Shown one piece after another: positions 1 to 7,910 of a stretch of 41,658 nt of DNA. Numbering within the stretch: the first letter of the stretch is position 1; each line of letters opens with the position of its first letter. A model generated the notes under the pieces. It made no database searches, was not told the origin of the DNA, and saw only the letters and a program-made list of their open reading frames with translations. Both the position numbers and the translations under genes were made by a program. The stretch comes from Brevundimonas sp. (GTDB lineage Bacteria > Pseudomonadota > Alphaproteobacteria > Caulobacterales > Caulobacteraceae): contig SCVB01000100.1 of assembly GCA_004296955.1 (NCBI GenBank), forward strand, positions 1-41,658, given 5' to 3'.

Positions 1-1
1 T

Positions 2-541
2 CCGACCGACAAGATCCGCGACATCATCGGCACCGGCGGCAAGATCATCCGCGAGATCGTCGAAAAGACCGGCGCCAAGATCAACATCGAGGACGACGGC
101 ACGGTGAAGATCGCCGCCTCCGACCAGGAGAAGATCGACGCCGCCAAGAACTGGATCTCGTCGATCGTGTCCGAGCCCGAGCCCGGCATGATCTACACCG
201 GCAAGGTCGTGAAGGTCGTCGACTTCGGCGCCTTCGTGAACTTCTTCGGCGCCAAGGACGGCCTGGTCCACGTGTCCCAGATCTCCCTGGAACGCGTCGC
301 CAACCCGGCCGACGTCCTGACCGAAGGTCAGGAGGTCAAGGTGAAGTTCCTCGGCATGGACGATCGCGGCAAGACCAAGCTGTCGATGAAGGTCGTCGAC
401 CAGACCACCGGCGAGGACATCACCGACAAGATCAACGCCGAACGCGCCGAACGCGGCGAACCGGCCCTGTCGGACGACACCGGCGGCCGTCCCAAGCGTG
501 AAGGCGGCGGCGATCGTGATCGCGGTCGCAGCCGTCGTTAA
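2..541 (+). CDS. pnp: Polyribonucleotide nucleotidyltransferase (PNPase), C-terminal part, cut by window edge
   Basis: This is the 3' end of the gene for PNPase, the phosphorolytic 3'-5' exoribonuclease that degrades RNA, often with RNase E. The visible reading frame opens inside the KH RNA-binding domain, where the GxxG loop reads GTGG within [20 protein letters not shown] complete S1 domain follows, starting near [17 protein letters not shown] and ending near KLSMKVVD. The tail is a charged Gly/Arg/Asp-rich segment ending in RDRGRSRR, typical of the disordered PNPase tail in alphaproteobacteria. The catalytic RNase PH domains lie upstream of the window. The stop codon is followed 29 nt later by an intrinsic terminator, so this is the end of the transcription unit. 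Confidence 0.96.
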   Translation, partial: PTDKIRDIIGTGGKIIREIVEKTGAKINIEDDGTVKIAASDQEKIDAAKNWISSIVSEPEPGMIYTGKVVKVVDFGAFVNFFGAKDGLVHVSQISLERVANPADVLTEGQEVKVKFLGMDDRGKTKLSMKVVDQTTGEDITDKINAERAERGEPALSDDTGGRPKREGGGDRDRGRSRR

Positions 542-569
542 GTCGCGGCGTCACGTCTGAAAAGCAGAA

Positions 570-598
570 GGCCCCGGTGGAGACACCGGGGCCTTTTT
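570..598 (+). terminator. Intrinsic terminator of pnp
   Basis: A perfect 10-bp stem (GGCCCCGGTG pairing with CACCGGGGCC) closes a GAGA loop and is followed by TTTTT. It lies just downstream of the pnp stop codon and is one of the clearest Rho-independent terminators in the window. Confidence 0.92.
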
Positions 599-699
599 CG
601 TGGGCCTCGCCCTGGGAGCTCTTACGGCCTGACGTTGCAGATTTGCGAATTTCGCCCGTTTGCTGTTCTATGAAATCCGAATTTCCAGAAGAGCACCCC

Positions 700-990
700 G
701 TGTCCCCCATCCTGTTATTGGCCTCCCTCGCCCTTGCGCAGCAGACCCCCGCGCCCACGCAGGCCCCGGCCACGGTGCAGCCCGCGACCGCGGCCTCGCT
801 TGAGACCGTTGAGGTGCAGGCTCCGCTCGAGCGGTCGCCGATCACCCAGGTCTGCCGCACCGAGCCGGTGACCGGATCACGCTTCGGCCGCAGGGTTTGT
901 CGCAGCAGCATCGAAACCGGCGACGAACGCCGCGACAGCCAGGAGATGCTGCGCCGGATGCAGGGCTCGCGCATGCCGGACGGCGGCTGA
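700..990 (+). CDS. Small secreted two-cysteine protein, paralogue of 38231-38521
   Basis: A 96-residue protein of unknown function. The chosen GTG start at 700 has AGAAGAG about 7 nt upstream and gives a short hydrophobic signal-like N-terminus (VSPILLLASLALAQQ). An ATG at 670 in the same frame would add ten polar residues before the hydrophobic stretch and is less likely. After a Pro/Ala/Thr-rich linker the C-terminal half carries the block QVCRTEPVTGSRFGRRVC, then SxEMLRRMQG and a terminal RMPDGG. The two cysteines, 15 residues apart, could form a disulfide in the periplasm (inference). The gene at 38231 encodes a protein of identical length with nearly the same C-terminal half. Small exported proteins with a C...TGSR...C core are common in Caulobacterales and Sphingomonadales, from memory, and uncharacterised. 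Confidence 0.75.
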   Translation: MSPILLLASLALAQQTPAPTQAPATVQPATAASLETVEVQAPLERSPITQVCRTEPVTGSRFGRRVCRSSIETGDERRDSQEMLRRMQGSRMPDGG

Positions 991-1032
991 CGGCGGCAAC
1001 CCACGGATAGCCGACGTCCACGGGCGCTGTCG

Positions 1033-1740
1033 TTATCCGCCCGGACGCCTCAGCCAGTCCCGCCGCAGACGCACGACGAGCAGAATCAGGCCCGTCACCA
1101 GAAGCGCAAGCGTCAGGCCTGCCAGGCCGATCAGCAGCGGGTGGTTGAAATTCTCACCATTCCTGAAATCAAGAATGTGCAGCCGCCACATGAAGTCATA
1201 CAGCCGCCAGACCGCTGAGCGCCGCGCCTCGACCTCGGCGGTCTCGGGCGAGACATAGAAGGTGGTGCGCTCGGCGTCGTTGAAATCCACCCGCCAGACC
1301 GGCGTCTCCCTGCCGGCTTCCTGCGGCGGTCTCGCCAGATAGTTCACCGCCACCGGCTCGCCCCCGCCGACATAGGCGGCCACGGCGGCGGCCCGGGCCT
1401 GCGGGGCCGTCATCGGCGCCAGGGGAGCGCCGGTCAGGGCCGAGACGGTGACGGGCTTCTGTTCGCCGCTGCGCAGGATCCACACCGGCCCCCGCAGGGT
1501 CGATCGCAGCTCCGCCCGCGTGGGTCGGCTCCCGGTGCGGGCGGCGACATCCGCCAAGGGGAGCACGTCCGCCGGCAGCGGCGGCGTCGCGACCTGCCGG
1601 ACATGATGTTCGCTGCGCACCCGTTCGATCGGGATGCTGACCATCACCAGACCGCCGACGACCCAGAAGATCACCTGTATTCCGACGACCAGGGAGACCC
1701 ATTTGTGGATCTGGGTCGACAGCCTTACGACGCCCGACAT
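1033..1740 (-). CDS. PepSY-type membrane protein downstream of regBA
   Basis: A 235-residue inner-membrane protein. An N-terminal transmembrane segment follows the start (HKWVSLVVGIQVIFWVVGGLVMV, residues about 12-34). A periplasmic region of about 160 residues contains PepSY-like segments. A C-terminal membrane segment (PLLIGLAGLTLALLVTGLILLVVRLRR) ends in a positively charged tail. The layout TM - PepSY domain - WRLHILDF - TM matches PepSY-associated membrane proteins, often linked to iron uptake or redox functions. Its exact role is unknown. It is the last gene of a run regB-regA-this gene on the minus strand, 71 nt after regA, so RegA may control it. The ATG start at 1740 has only a weak ribosome-binding site. 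Confidence 0.82.
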   Translation of the reverse strand: MSGVVRLSTQIHKWVSLVVGIQVIFWVVGGLVMVSIPIERVRSEHHVRQVATPPLPADVLPLADVAARTGSRPTRAELRSTLRGPVWILRSGEQKPVTVSALTGAPLAPMTAPQARAAAVAAYVGGGEPVAVNYLARPPQEAGRETPVWRVDFNDAERTTFYVSPETAEVEARRSAVWRLYDFMWRLHILDFRNGENFNHPLLIGLAGLTLALLVTGLILLVVRLRRDWLRRPGG

Positions 1741-1811
1741 GTGATTTCGCCCGCACTGCTTGCGGACAGGGCCATAGCGTCATTGACCGGCAGGCGACAG
1801 GGGGTCTGGCC

Positions 1812-2366
1812 CTAGCGCGGCGCCCGTTTGGCCAGGATGCGCTGCAGCGTCCGCCGGTGCATGCCAAGCCGCCGCGCCGTCTCCGAGACATTGTGGTCGC
1901 ACAGCTCATAGACGCGCTGGATATGCTCCCAGCGCACCCGATCGGCGCTCATCGGATTGTCGGGGGGCTCGGGGGCCTCGCCGGTCATCAGCAGGGCCTT
2001 GACCACGTCGTCGGCGTCGGCGGGCTTCTGCAGATAGTCGACCGCCCCCGCCTTGACCGCCGCCACAGCGGTGGCGATGGCGCCATAGCCGGTCAGCATG
2101 ACGATACGGGCGTCGGCGCGGCGGTCGCGGATGGCCTCGACCACCTTGAGGCCATTGCCGTCCTCCAGCCGCATGTCCAGCACGGCGAAGGCCGGGATCG
2201 AGGTCTTCAGCGCCTCGAAAGCCTCGGCGAGGGAGGCGGCGACGGTGACCACAAAGCCGCGGCTTTCCAGCGCCCGCCCCAGCCGGGTGCGCAGGGCGTT
2301 GTCGTCATCGAGCAGCAGCAGGGTCTTGTCCGCCAGGGCGGCGATCCGGTCTTCGGCGTCGGACAT
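1812..2366 (-). CDS. regA: Redox response regulator RegA/ActR/PrrA family
   Basis: A 184-residue two-component response regulator. The receiver domain (about residues 15-125) shows the acidic pocket LLLDDDNALRT, the phosphorylated Asp in AVLDMRLEDG, the Thr in MLTGYG and the Lys in LQKPAD. A proline-rich hinge (EAPEPPDNP) precedes a Fis-type helix-turn-helix at the C-terminus, RRLGMHRRTLQRILAKRAPR, which is almost invariant in RegA/PrrA/ActR proteins. In known relatives this regulator controls respiration, photosynthesis, nitrogen or CO2 fixation genes in response to quinone redox state. The ATG at 2366 is preceded by AAGGAGA. Its kinase lies immediately upstream, 72 nt away on the same strand. 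Confidence 0.95.
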   Translation of the reverse strand: MSDAEDRIAALADKTLLLLDDDNALRTRLGRALESRGFVVTVAASLAEAFEALKTSIPAFAVLDMRLEDGNGLKVVEAIRDRRADARIVMLTGYGAIATAVAAVKAGAVDYLQKPADADDVVKALLMTGEAPEPPDNPMSADRVRWEHIQRVYELCDHNVSETARRLGMHRRTLQRILAKRAPR

Positions 2367-2438
2367 CGGCGGTCTCCTTGGAAGGGGGAAGTCGGGAACG
2401 ATACGGCTGCGGTCAAGGTTCAGACGGCGGGTGCGACA

Positions 2439-3926
2439 TCACGACGATACCTCGAGAGCGGGGCGCGACCAGCGCACGGCGACCCGCGCGCCCTTGGGCT
2501 GGCCCTTCGCCGGGGTCGAACCGCCGTCGCCGGGACCGACGAAGACCTTGCCGCCGGTCCGCTCCAGCAGGGTGCGGGCGATGAAGAAGCCGAGGCCCAT
2601 GCCGCCCTGGCTGGGCGCGATCGCCTCGGGCGCCGGCTCCGCCTTCGCCGCCTTCTTGCCCTTGCGGCCCGGGGTGGCGGCGGCGACCGAGGCAGCGATC
2701 TGGGCCGCAAGCGCCCGGCGCGCCTTGCCCTGGGGCCGGCTGGTCACATAGGGCTCGCCCAGACGGGGCAGGATGTCGGCGGGGAAGCCGGGGCCGTCGT
2801 CGACCACCTCGATCTCGATGAAGCCGGCGTCAACGATGGCGCGCACCCGCACCTTGCCGGCGGCGAAGTCCGCGGCGTTCTCGACCAGGGTCGACAGGCC
2901 GTGCACCACCTCCGGCAGGCGGCGCACCCGCGGGGCTTTTTCGCCGGAGGCCGTGCGCACCGAGACTTCGAAATTGAGATCAAAGCCGCGGTGCGGCTCG
3001 ACCACCTCTTCCAGCAGGGCCTTCAGCCCCACCTCGGCGAAGGCCGACTGCCCCTCCTCCGGCGCCTGGGACAGGCGTTTCAGGATGTCGCGGCAGCGTT
3101 CGGCCTGTTGCAGGATCAGCGCCGCGTCCTCGGCCGCCGGCCCGCCCTTGGTAGAGGCGCGGAGGAGTTCCTTCGCCACCACCTGGATGGTCGCCAGCGG
3201 CGTGCCAAGTTCATGCGCCGCCGCCGCCGCCAGCCCGCCGAGGGCCGCCAGCCGCTGCTCGCGCTGCAGCACGTCCTGGGTGGTGGCCAGGGCCAGTTCC
3301 AGCTTCTCGGCGTCGGCCGCCACCCGCCAGGCGTAGGCGGAGGTGAAGATCACCCCTGTCACCAGCGCCAGGCCGATGCCGAACCTGTAGAGCGGCGGCA
3401 GGTTCAGCTCGGTCCCTGCCTGCCACGGCAGCGGCAGGGAGACGAAGAACAGGCTGACCGTGGCCGCCAGCACCAGCAGACCCATCAGCGCCGCCTGACG
3501 CCCGGGCAGCGAGGCCGCCGCCACCGTCACCGGGGCCACCAGCAGCAGGCAGAAGGGGTTCTGCAGCCCGCCGGTCAGCCCCAGCAGGATCGACAGCTGG
3601 AGAATATCGAACCCCAGGTGCGCCGCCGTCATACGCCCGTCGGGCAGGGAGCCGTCGGACCGCTTCAGCCGCGCCGTGGCGTTCAGGTTCATCGCCACGC
3701 TGGCGCCGATCGCGGCCAGGCAACTCCACAGCGGCAGGTCGAAATGGAAATAGAGGACGGCGATCCCGATGGTCGCGCTCTGACCCGCGATGGCCATCCA
3801 GCGCAGGATCACCAGGGTCCGCAGCGACAGGCCCCGGCTGCGGCGCGGCAGATTGCGCCAGGCGGGGAACCGGCCCGGTTCATCCGGTGCGAACTGCGAC
3901 GACAGGGGGTCTTGGGACGGGCTCAC
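2439..3926 (-). CDS. regB: Redox sensor histidine kinase RegB/PrrB/ActS family
   Basis: A membrane histidine kinase of about 495 residues from the GTG at 3926 (VSPSQDPLSS). A longer frame to 4067 would run into the divergent SCO gene and is not favoured. Hydrophobic segments at about residues 40-220 include the quinone-binding heptapeptide GGLQNPF (119-125). The phospho-acceptor is His238 in HELGTPLATI. Cys278 in RCRDIL lies exactly 40 residues later, the spacing of His225 and the redox-active Cys265 of Rhodobacter RegB. N and G boxes follow (VENAADF, VDDGPGFP, GMGLGFFIA). About 42 Ala/Lys-rich residues (399-440) are inserted in the ATP lid between EPYVTSRP and GGMGLG, where RegB proteins usually have a short link. 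RegB responds to ubiquinone redox state and cysteine oxidation. Confidence 0.95.
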   Translation of the reverse strand: MSPSQDPLSSQFAPDEPGRFPAWRNLPRRSRGLSLRTLVILRWMAIAGQSATIGIAVLYFHFDLPLWSCLAAIGASVAMNLNATARLKRSDGSLPDGRMTAAHLGFDILQLSILLGLTGGLQNPFCLLLVAPVTVAAASLPGRQAALMGLLVLAATVSLFFVSLPLPWQAGTELNLPPLYRFGIGLALVTGVIFTSAYAWRVAADAEKLELALATTQDVLQREQRLAALGGLAAAAAHELGTPLATIQVVAKELLRASTKGGPAAEDAALILQQAERCRDILKRLSQAPEEGQSAFAEVGLKALLEEVVEPHRGFDLNFEVSVRTASGEKAPRVRRLPEVVHGLSTLVENAADFAAGKVRVRAIVDAGFIEIEVVDDGPGFPADILPRLGEPYVTSRPQGKARRALAAQIAASVAAATPGRKGKKAAKAEPAPEAIAPSQGGMGLGFFIARTLLERTGGKVFVGPGDGGSTPAKGQPKGARVAVRWSRPALEVSS

Positions 3927-3981
3927 GCCTCTTCTATAGACCGGTCGCGCGCGGGCGTGCGCGTTTTCGAAAGGGGCCGAG

Positions 3982-4608
3982 ATGCCGCGTCGATCCATCC
4001 TGCTGTTCGCCGGCGCCTGCATCGCCCTCGCCGCCGCGGTGGCGGTCAGCGCCATTGTTCTCGTCAACGGCCGCGGCGATCCGGCATCGCCTTCGCGACA
4101 GATCGGCTCCAGCGGCCAGCCTGACGTCGGCGGCCCCTTCCAGCTGGTGAACCAGGACGGTCAGCCGGTCGACCAGACCCTGTTGAACGGCCGCTGGTCG
4201 CTGGTCTTCTTCGGCTTCACCTACTGCCCCGACTACTGTCCGACCACGTTGCAGATGCTCGAGGCGACGAAGCGGGCGCTGGGCGACCGGGCCGACGAGA
4301 TCCAGATCGTATTCATCTCCGTCGACCCGGAGCGCGACACGCCCCAGGCCCTGAAGGACTATCTGTCCTCGGACGGCTTCCCCGAAGGCGTCATCGGCCT
4401 GACCGGCACGCCCGCCCAGGTCCGCGCCGCCGCCGACGCCTATCGCGCCGTCTACCAGAAGGTCGGCGAGGGCGAGGCCTATACGATGAACCACTCCCTC
4501 ACCATCTATCTGATGGGGCCCGACGGCCGCCTGCGCAGCGCCCTCGGCCACGATCTGGGCCCCGAGAGATCCGCCCGGGTCATCGAACAGGCCATGGCGG
4601 CGGGGTAG
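3982..4608 (+). CDS. senC: SCO1/SenC/PrrC family copper chaperone
   Basis: A 208-residue membrane-anchored thioredoxin-fold protein. An uncleaved N-terminal anchor (ILLFAGACIALAAAVAVSAIVLV) exposes the domain to the periplasm. The copper site is visible: Cys82 and Cys86 in FTYCPDYCPTTL and His171 in YTMNHSLTIY, the canonical CxxxC plus His of SCO proteins. The family delivers copper to the CuA centre of cytochrome c oxidase or acts as a thiol reductant. The gene starts 55 nt from and divergent to regB. Proximity to regB/regA is conserved in Rhodobacter and relatives, where the gene is called senC or prrC. REP-like palindromes follow its stop codon. Confidence 0.93.
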   Translation: MPRRSILLFAGACIALAAAVAVSAIVLVNGRGDPASPSRQIGSSGQPDVGGPFQLVNQDGQPVDQTLLNGRWSLVFFGFTYCPDYCPTTLQMLEATKRALGDRADEIQIVFISVDPERDTPQALKDYLSSDGFPEGVIGLTGTPAQVRAAADAYRAVYQKVGEGEAYTMNHSLTIYLMGPDGRLRSALGHDLGPERSARVIEQAMAAG

Positions 4609-4620
4609 GTTTCGACGCCT

Positions 4621-4830
4621 TGTCATCCCGGACGCCGCAAAGCGGCGATCCGGGACGCTTGGCTCCGGGACTCATCCTCCCGGAAGCTGCGCCAGCAGCT
4701 ATCCGGGAGACAGGCGAGGACAGGGCGCGGCGGCCACCCGTCTCCCGGACAATCGAAGGCGATTTCCGGGCGTATTCGAGCAATAGCCTCTCCCGTCCCG
4801 GATCACCGCTGCGCGGTGTCCGGGATGACA
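4621..4830. repeat. Cluster of four REP-like imperfect palindromes
   Basis: Four consecutive stem-loops have arms built on TCCCGGA/TCCGGGA: about 4626-4655 (GCCGC/GCGGC inner stem), 4677-4709 (AGCTGC...GCAGCT), 4744-4770 (AATCG/CGATT) and 4796-4825 (CACCG/CGGTG). The outer units are mirrored: the cluster begins TGTCATCCCGGA and ends TCCGGGATGACA, so the block is itself an inverted repeat. It fills the gap between the convergent genes senC and the sigma-factor operon. This matches REP/BIME elements, which can act as terminators or mRNA stabilisers. Apparent reading frames across it on both strands begin with the same MSSRTP peptide, a by-product of the symmetry. Confidence 0.8.
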
Positions 4831-4847
4831 AATATGCGGCGAAGGCC

Positions 4848-5216
4848 TTACCCCTTGCGGGCCATCGCCGCCTGAAGCTGGAGCCGTTTCAGCTCGCGCA
4901 TCAGCCGGTTGGCCTGCAGTTGGGGCATCATCCCGAGCTTGATGATCAGCGACATCAGCACAAGGACGGCGGCGGGCAGGCCCCAGTGCAGGGCCGACAG
5001 GGCGGTCTCGGCCTCGAAGAACCGCCACCCCGCCCACAGGCCAGCGACGAACAGCGCCGCCTGCACTGCGACCATGACCACATTGACCCAGCCATTGGGG
5101 CCGCCGAGCAGGCCGAAGGCCTGTTCGAAGAAGCCCGGCTCGCGGGCCGTATCGCGGAACAGGGCCTGTTCCTCGCCGTCGAGGGCCTCCTCGATCATCC
5201 GGTCGATATCCTGCAT
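4848..5216 (-). CDS. Small two-TM membrane protein coupled to ECF sigma factor (DUF6768-like)
   Basis: A 122-residue protein starting at the ATG at 5216, whose A is also the last base of the TGA stop of the upstream sigma gene (TGATG), so translation is probably coupled. An acidic N-terminus (MQDIDRMIEEALDGEEQALF) leads to FFEQAFGLLGGPNGW. Two predicted transmembrane helices follow (VNVVMVAVQAALFVAGLWAGW and LPAAVLVLMSLIIKLGMM), then an amphipathic, basic tail ending AAMARKG. It resembles the small family annotated DUF6768 next to ECF sigma genes in Caulobacterales and Sphingomonadales (assignment from memory). Its position and topology suggest an anti-sigma or membrane-tethering role. There is no recognisable zinc anti-sigma motif, so this is inference. 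Confidence 0.82.
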   Translation of the reverse strand: MQDIDRMIEEALDGEEQALFRDTAREPGFFEQAFGLLGGPNGWVNVVMVAVQAALFVAGLWAGWRFFEAETALSALHWGLPAAVLVLMSLIIKLGMMPQLQANRLMRELKRLQLQAAMARKG

Positions 5217-5767
5217 CACTCGTCTCCTTCCAGAACCGCGCGCAAGGCGTGGCGGGCATGCATGAGGCGGGTTTTCACCGTGCCCGCCGGCACGTTGAGG
5301 GCGATCGCCACATCGGCGACACCCAGATCCTCGAGATAGAACAGGCCGACCGCGGCGCGCTGCGCCTCCGGCAGGGCGGCGAGGGCGGTCCGCAGCCGCG
5401 CCGTCGCCCCGGGATCGGCCGTGTCCGGCGCATCTGGCGCGAACACCGGCTCCGCCGCCGCGGCCGCCGCCAAGGCCCGGTCCCGGCGCGCCCGTCCGAT
5501 CCGGCGGGCGCAACGGCGGGTCACGATCTGGTAGGCCCAGGCCGGAAAGGCGCGCTCGTCGCGCAGCCGGCCGAGGCCGCGCACGATCTCGATCCAGCCG
5601 TCCTGCGCGGCCTCGCGCGCCTGGTCGACGTCGCCGGTCAACCGCCAGGCGTGCGCCACAAGCTTCCGGCCCCAGCGCCGCGCCAGCAGTTCGAAGGCCT
5701 TGCGGTCCCCCAGGCGGGCGGCGGCGACCAGATATTCGTCGAGGAGCTGATCGCGGGTCCTGTCCAT
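5216..5767 (-). CDS. ECF-type RNA polymerase sigma factor
   Basis: A 183-residue sigma-70 family protein. Region 2 covers about residues 15-85 (FELLARRWGRKLVAHAWRLTGDVDQAREAAQDGWIEI, then the region-2.4-like FPAWAYQIVTRRCARRI). An Ala-rich linker leads to region 4 at about 115-175, with the helix-turn-helix in DLGVADVAIALNVPAGTVKTRLMHAR. The chosen ATG at 5767 has GAAAGGGG about 10 nt upstream. A longer in-frame extension lacks homology to the family. The stop overlaps the start of the small membrane protein. ECF factors drive stress or envelope regulons and are usually held by a co-encoded anti-sigma factor. The 3' neighbour is the only candidate here. Confidence 0.92.
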   Translation of the reverse strand: MDRTRDQLLDEYLVAAARLGDRKAFELLARRWGRKLVAHAWRLTGDVDQAREAAQDGWIEIVRGLGRLRDERAFPAWAYQIVTRRCARRIGRARRDRALAAAAAAEPVFAPDAPDTADPGATARLRTALAALPEAQRAAVGLFYLEDLGVADVAIALNVPAGTVKTRLMHARHALRAVLEGDE

Positions 5768-5953
5768 CGTCGGTTCGCCCCTTTCGAATGAGAGGTGCCG
5801 ACAACTCGCCGGGCGGTTCAAGAAAATCGTACGCGCGTCCCGGCGGACCGCCGGGAGCCTTGCGGCGCGGGCGCGGGTGATTAAATCTTTTTGCAGTGCG
5901 ATGCGTTCTATGGTGCTCTGCCGCGTAACGGCGGGGGCCGCTTCAAGGATTCC

Positions 5954-7234
5954 ATGCTCTATTCGCTTCACGAGCTCGCCTATCACTCGGCGACGCCGTT
6001 CCGGTTCGGGGCCCAGATGGCCCGTCAGTTCTGGACTTCGCCCTTCAATCCGGCCTCGGACACCGCCCTGGGCCGCACGGCCTTCGCCTCAGCCGGCCTG
6101 TTCGAGAGCGTGACACGGCGCTACGGCAAGCCTGCCTGGGGCCTCGATACCGTCGAGATCGCCGGCAAGCCGGTGCGGACCACCGAACAGGTGATCTGGT
6201 CCTCGCCCTGGTGCCGGCTGGTGCGCTTCGCCCGCCATCTCGGCGACCTGAAGCGGGCGAAAAAGCCGACGGCGGCGCCGGCGGTGCTGATCGTCGCGCC
6301 CCTGTCGGGCCACTACGCCACCCTGTTGCGCGGCACGATCGAGGGCTTCCTCCAGGACCACGACGTCTACGTCACCGACTGGGTCAACGCCCGTCAGGTG
6401 CCGATGCTCGAAGGCCGGTTCGACTTCTTCGACTATATCGACCACGTCCGGACCATGCTGGGCCAGATCGGCCCGCGCGCCCACGTCGTCGGCGTCTGCC
6501 AGCCGGGCCCGCCGGTGCTGGCCGCCTGCGCCCTGATGGCCGAGGACGAGGATCCCAACCGGCCCGCCTCCATGACCTTCATGGGCTCGCCGATCGACGC
6601 CCGCCTGTCGCCGACGGTCACCAACCAGCTGGCCGAGGCCAAGCCCTTCACCTGGTTCAAATCCAACATGATCCACACCGTGCCCTGGCCCTATCCGGGC
6701 TTCGGCCGACGCGTCTATCCGGGCTTCGTCCAGCTCTACAGCTTCATGTCCATGAACGAGGACAAGCACGTCGACGCCCATCGCGACTATTTCGGCCATC
6801 TGGTCTCGGGCGACGGCGACGCCGCAGAGAAGCACGAGGCCTTCTATGACGAATATCTGTCGGTGCTGGACCTGACCGAGGAATTCTACCTCCAGACCAT
6901 CGACATCGTCTTCCAGCAGCACCTGCTGCCGCGCGGCCTGCTCGAGCATCGCGGACGCAAGGTCGATCTGACGAAGATCACCGACATCGGCCTGATGACG
7001 GTCGAGGGCGGCCAGGACGACATCTCGGGCGTCGGCCAGACCCAGGCGGCCCACACCCTGTGCACCAGCCTGAAGGACGACCGCCGGGTGCTGTATGTCC
7101 ACCCCGATGTCGGCCACTATGGCGTGTTCAACGGACGCCGCTTCCGCGACGACATCTATCCGCGGGTGCGCGACTTCATCGCGACCAACGAGGCTATGAG
7201 TGCAGTATCGGAACGGCCAGCGGCTGCCGCTTGA
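5954..7234 (+). CDS. phaZ: Intracellular poly(3-hydroxybutyrate) depolymerase
   Basis: A 426-residue enzyme that mobilises intracellular PHB granules to 3-hydroxybutyrate. The ATG at 5954 has AAGGA 5 nt upstream and gives the family-typical N-terminus MLYSLHEL. An in-frame upstream extension to 5891 has no ribosome-binding site. The nucleophile motif GVCQPGPP places the catalytic Cys at residue 182, matching Cys183 of Cupriavidus PhaZ1, which uses Cys instead of Ser. Other family landmarks are the oxyanion region VLIVAPLSGHYATLLRGT, VYVTDWVNARQVP, the catalytic Asp in VEGGQDDISG and the His in HPDVGHYGVFNG. The short C-terminal tail ends SERPAAAA and overlaps the next gene by 35 nt. A 3-hydroxybutyryl-CoA dehydrogenase gene also lies in the window, at 21343. 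Confidence 0.95.
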   Translation: MLYSLHELAYHSATPFRFGAQMARQFWTSPFNPASDTALGRTAFASAGLFESVTRRYGKPAWGLDTVEIAGKPVRTTEQVIWSSPWCRLVRFARHLGDLKRAKKPTAAPAVLIVAPLSGHYATLLRGTIEGFLQDHDVYVTDWVNARQVPMLEGRFDFFDYIDHVRTMLGQIGPRAHVVGVCQPGPPVLAACALMAEDEDPNRPASMTFMGSPIDARLSPTVTNQLAEAKPFTWFKSNMIHTVPWPYPGFGRRVYPGFVQLYSFMSMNEDKHVDAHRDYFGHLVSGDGDAAEKHEAFYDEYLSVLDLTEEFYLQTIDIVFQQHLLPRGLLEHRGRKVDLTKITDIGLMTVEGGQDDISGVGQTQAAHTLCTSLKDDRRVLYVHPDVGHYGVFNGRRFRDDIYPRVRDFIATNEAMSAVSERPAAAA

Positions 7235-7910
7235 GGGCCTGACGGCCCGACTGTCGGTCAATCCGCGCGCGCGCCGGCTGTCGATCCGCATCGACGCCCG
7301 CGCCGGCGAGGCGGTGCTGATCGCCCCGTCCGAACGCAAGCTGGCCGAGGTCGTCGCCTTCGCCCGCACCAAAACGTCCTGGATGCGCGAACGGTTGGCG
7401 GAACGCCCGCAGGGCACGCCGCTGGAGCCCGGGGGGATGATCGACCTGTTCGGCAAGCCGACCCGGCTGGTCGCCGTCGGCGGCGCCGGCGCGGCCCGCC
7501 TGACCGAGGACGCCGACGGCCCCCTGATCGCCTCGGGCGGCGAGGGCGAGGCCTATGCGCGTCGGGTCGAAAACCTGTTCAAGAGGGTGGCAAGAGAAAC
7601 GCTCCAGACCCGAACCGATTTCCATCTCCGCACCCTCGGCCAGCGGCCGGTGAAGATGTCCATCGCCGACCCGAAATCGCGCTGGGGCTCCTGCAGCCCG
7701 CACAACCGTTCGATCCGCTACAGTTGGCGCGTGATCATGGCCCCGCCCGCGGTGATCGACTATCTGGCCGCCCATGAGGTGGCCCATCTGGTCCACGCCG
7801 ACCACAGCCCGGCCTACTGGGCCGTGGTCCAGCGGCTGGTCGGCGACCACCGCCCGCACCGCAAATGGCTGCGCGACAACGGCCCGGCCCTGCACGCCGT
7901 GGGCCGTTAG
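7200..7910 (+). CDS. YgjP-type (DUF45) zinc metallopeptidase
   Basis: A 236-residue protein of the M48-related YgjP/DUF45 family. The N-terminal half is beta-rich (NPRARRLSIRIDARAGEAVLIAP). The conserved central block is SRWGSCSPHNRSIRYSWR, followed by the zinc-binding motif HEVAHLVHADHS: His192, Glu193 and His196, with a further ligand expected in HADHSPAYW. The protein has no signal peptide, so it is cytoplasmic. Substrates of the family are unknown. The GTG start at 7200 lies inside the end of phaZ (35-nt overlap). The family-typical N-terminus supports it, although no strong ribosome-binding site is visible. Its last 4 nt overlap the end of the convergent PBP gene. Confidence 0.9.
   Translation: MQYRNGQRLPLEGLTARLSVNPRARRLSIRIDARAGEAVLIAPSERKLAEVVAFARTKTSWMRERLAERPQGTPLEPGGMIDLFGKPTRLVAVGGAGAARLTEDADGPLIASGGEGEAYARRVENLFKRVARETLQTRTDFHLRTLGQRPVKMSIADPKSRWGSCSPHNRSIRYSWRVIMAPPAVIDYLAAHEVAHLVHADHSPAYWAVVQRLVGDHRPHRKWLRDNGPALHAVGR

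Noticed and set aside
1857-4124. A 755-codon open frame antisense to regA and regB
   Set aside because: Its product is His/Gln/Arg/Gly-rich without motifs. Long antisense frames are expected opposite GC-rich genes, and the regBA genes have complete family motifs.
4580-4831. Short reading frames on both strands starting with MSSRTP
   Set aside because: They arise from the symmetric REP-like palindromes; identical peptides on opposite strands are a repeat artefact.
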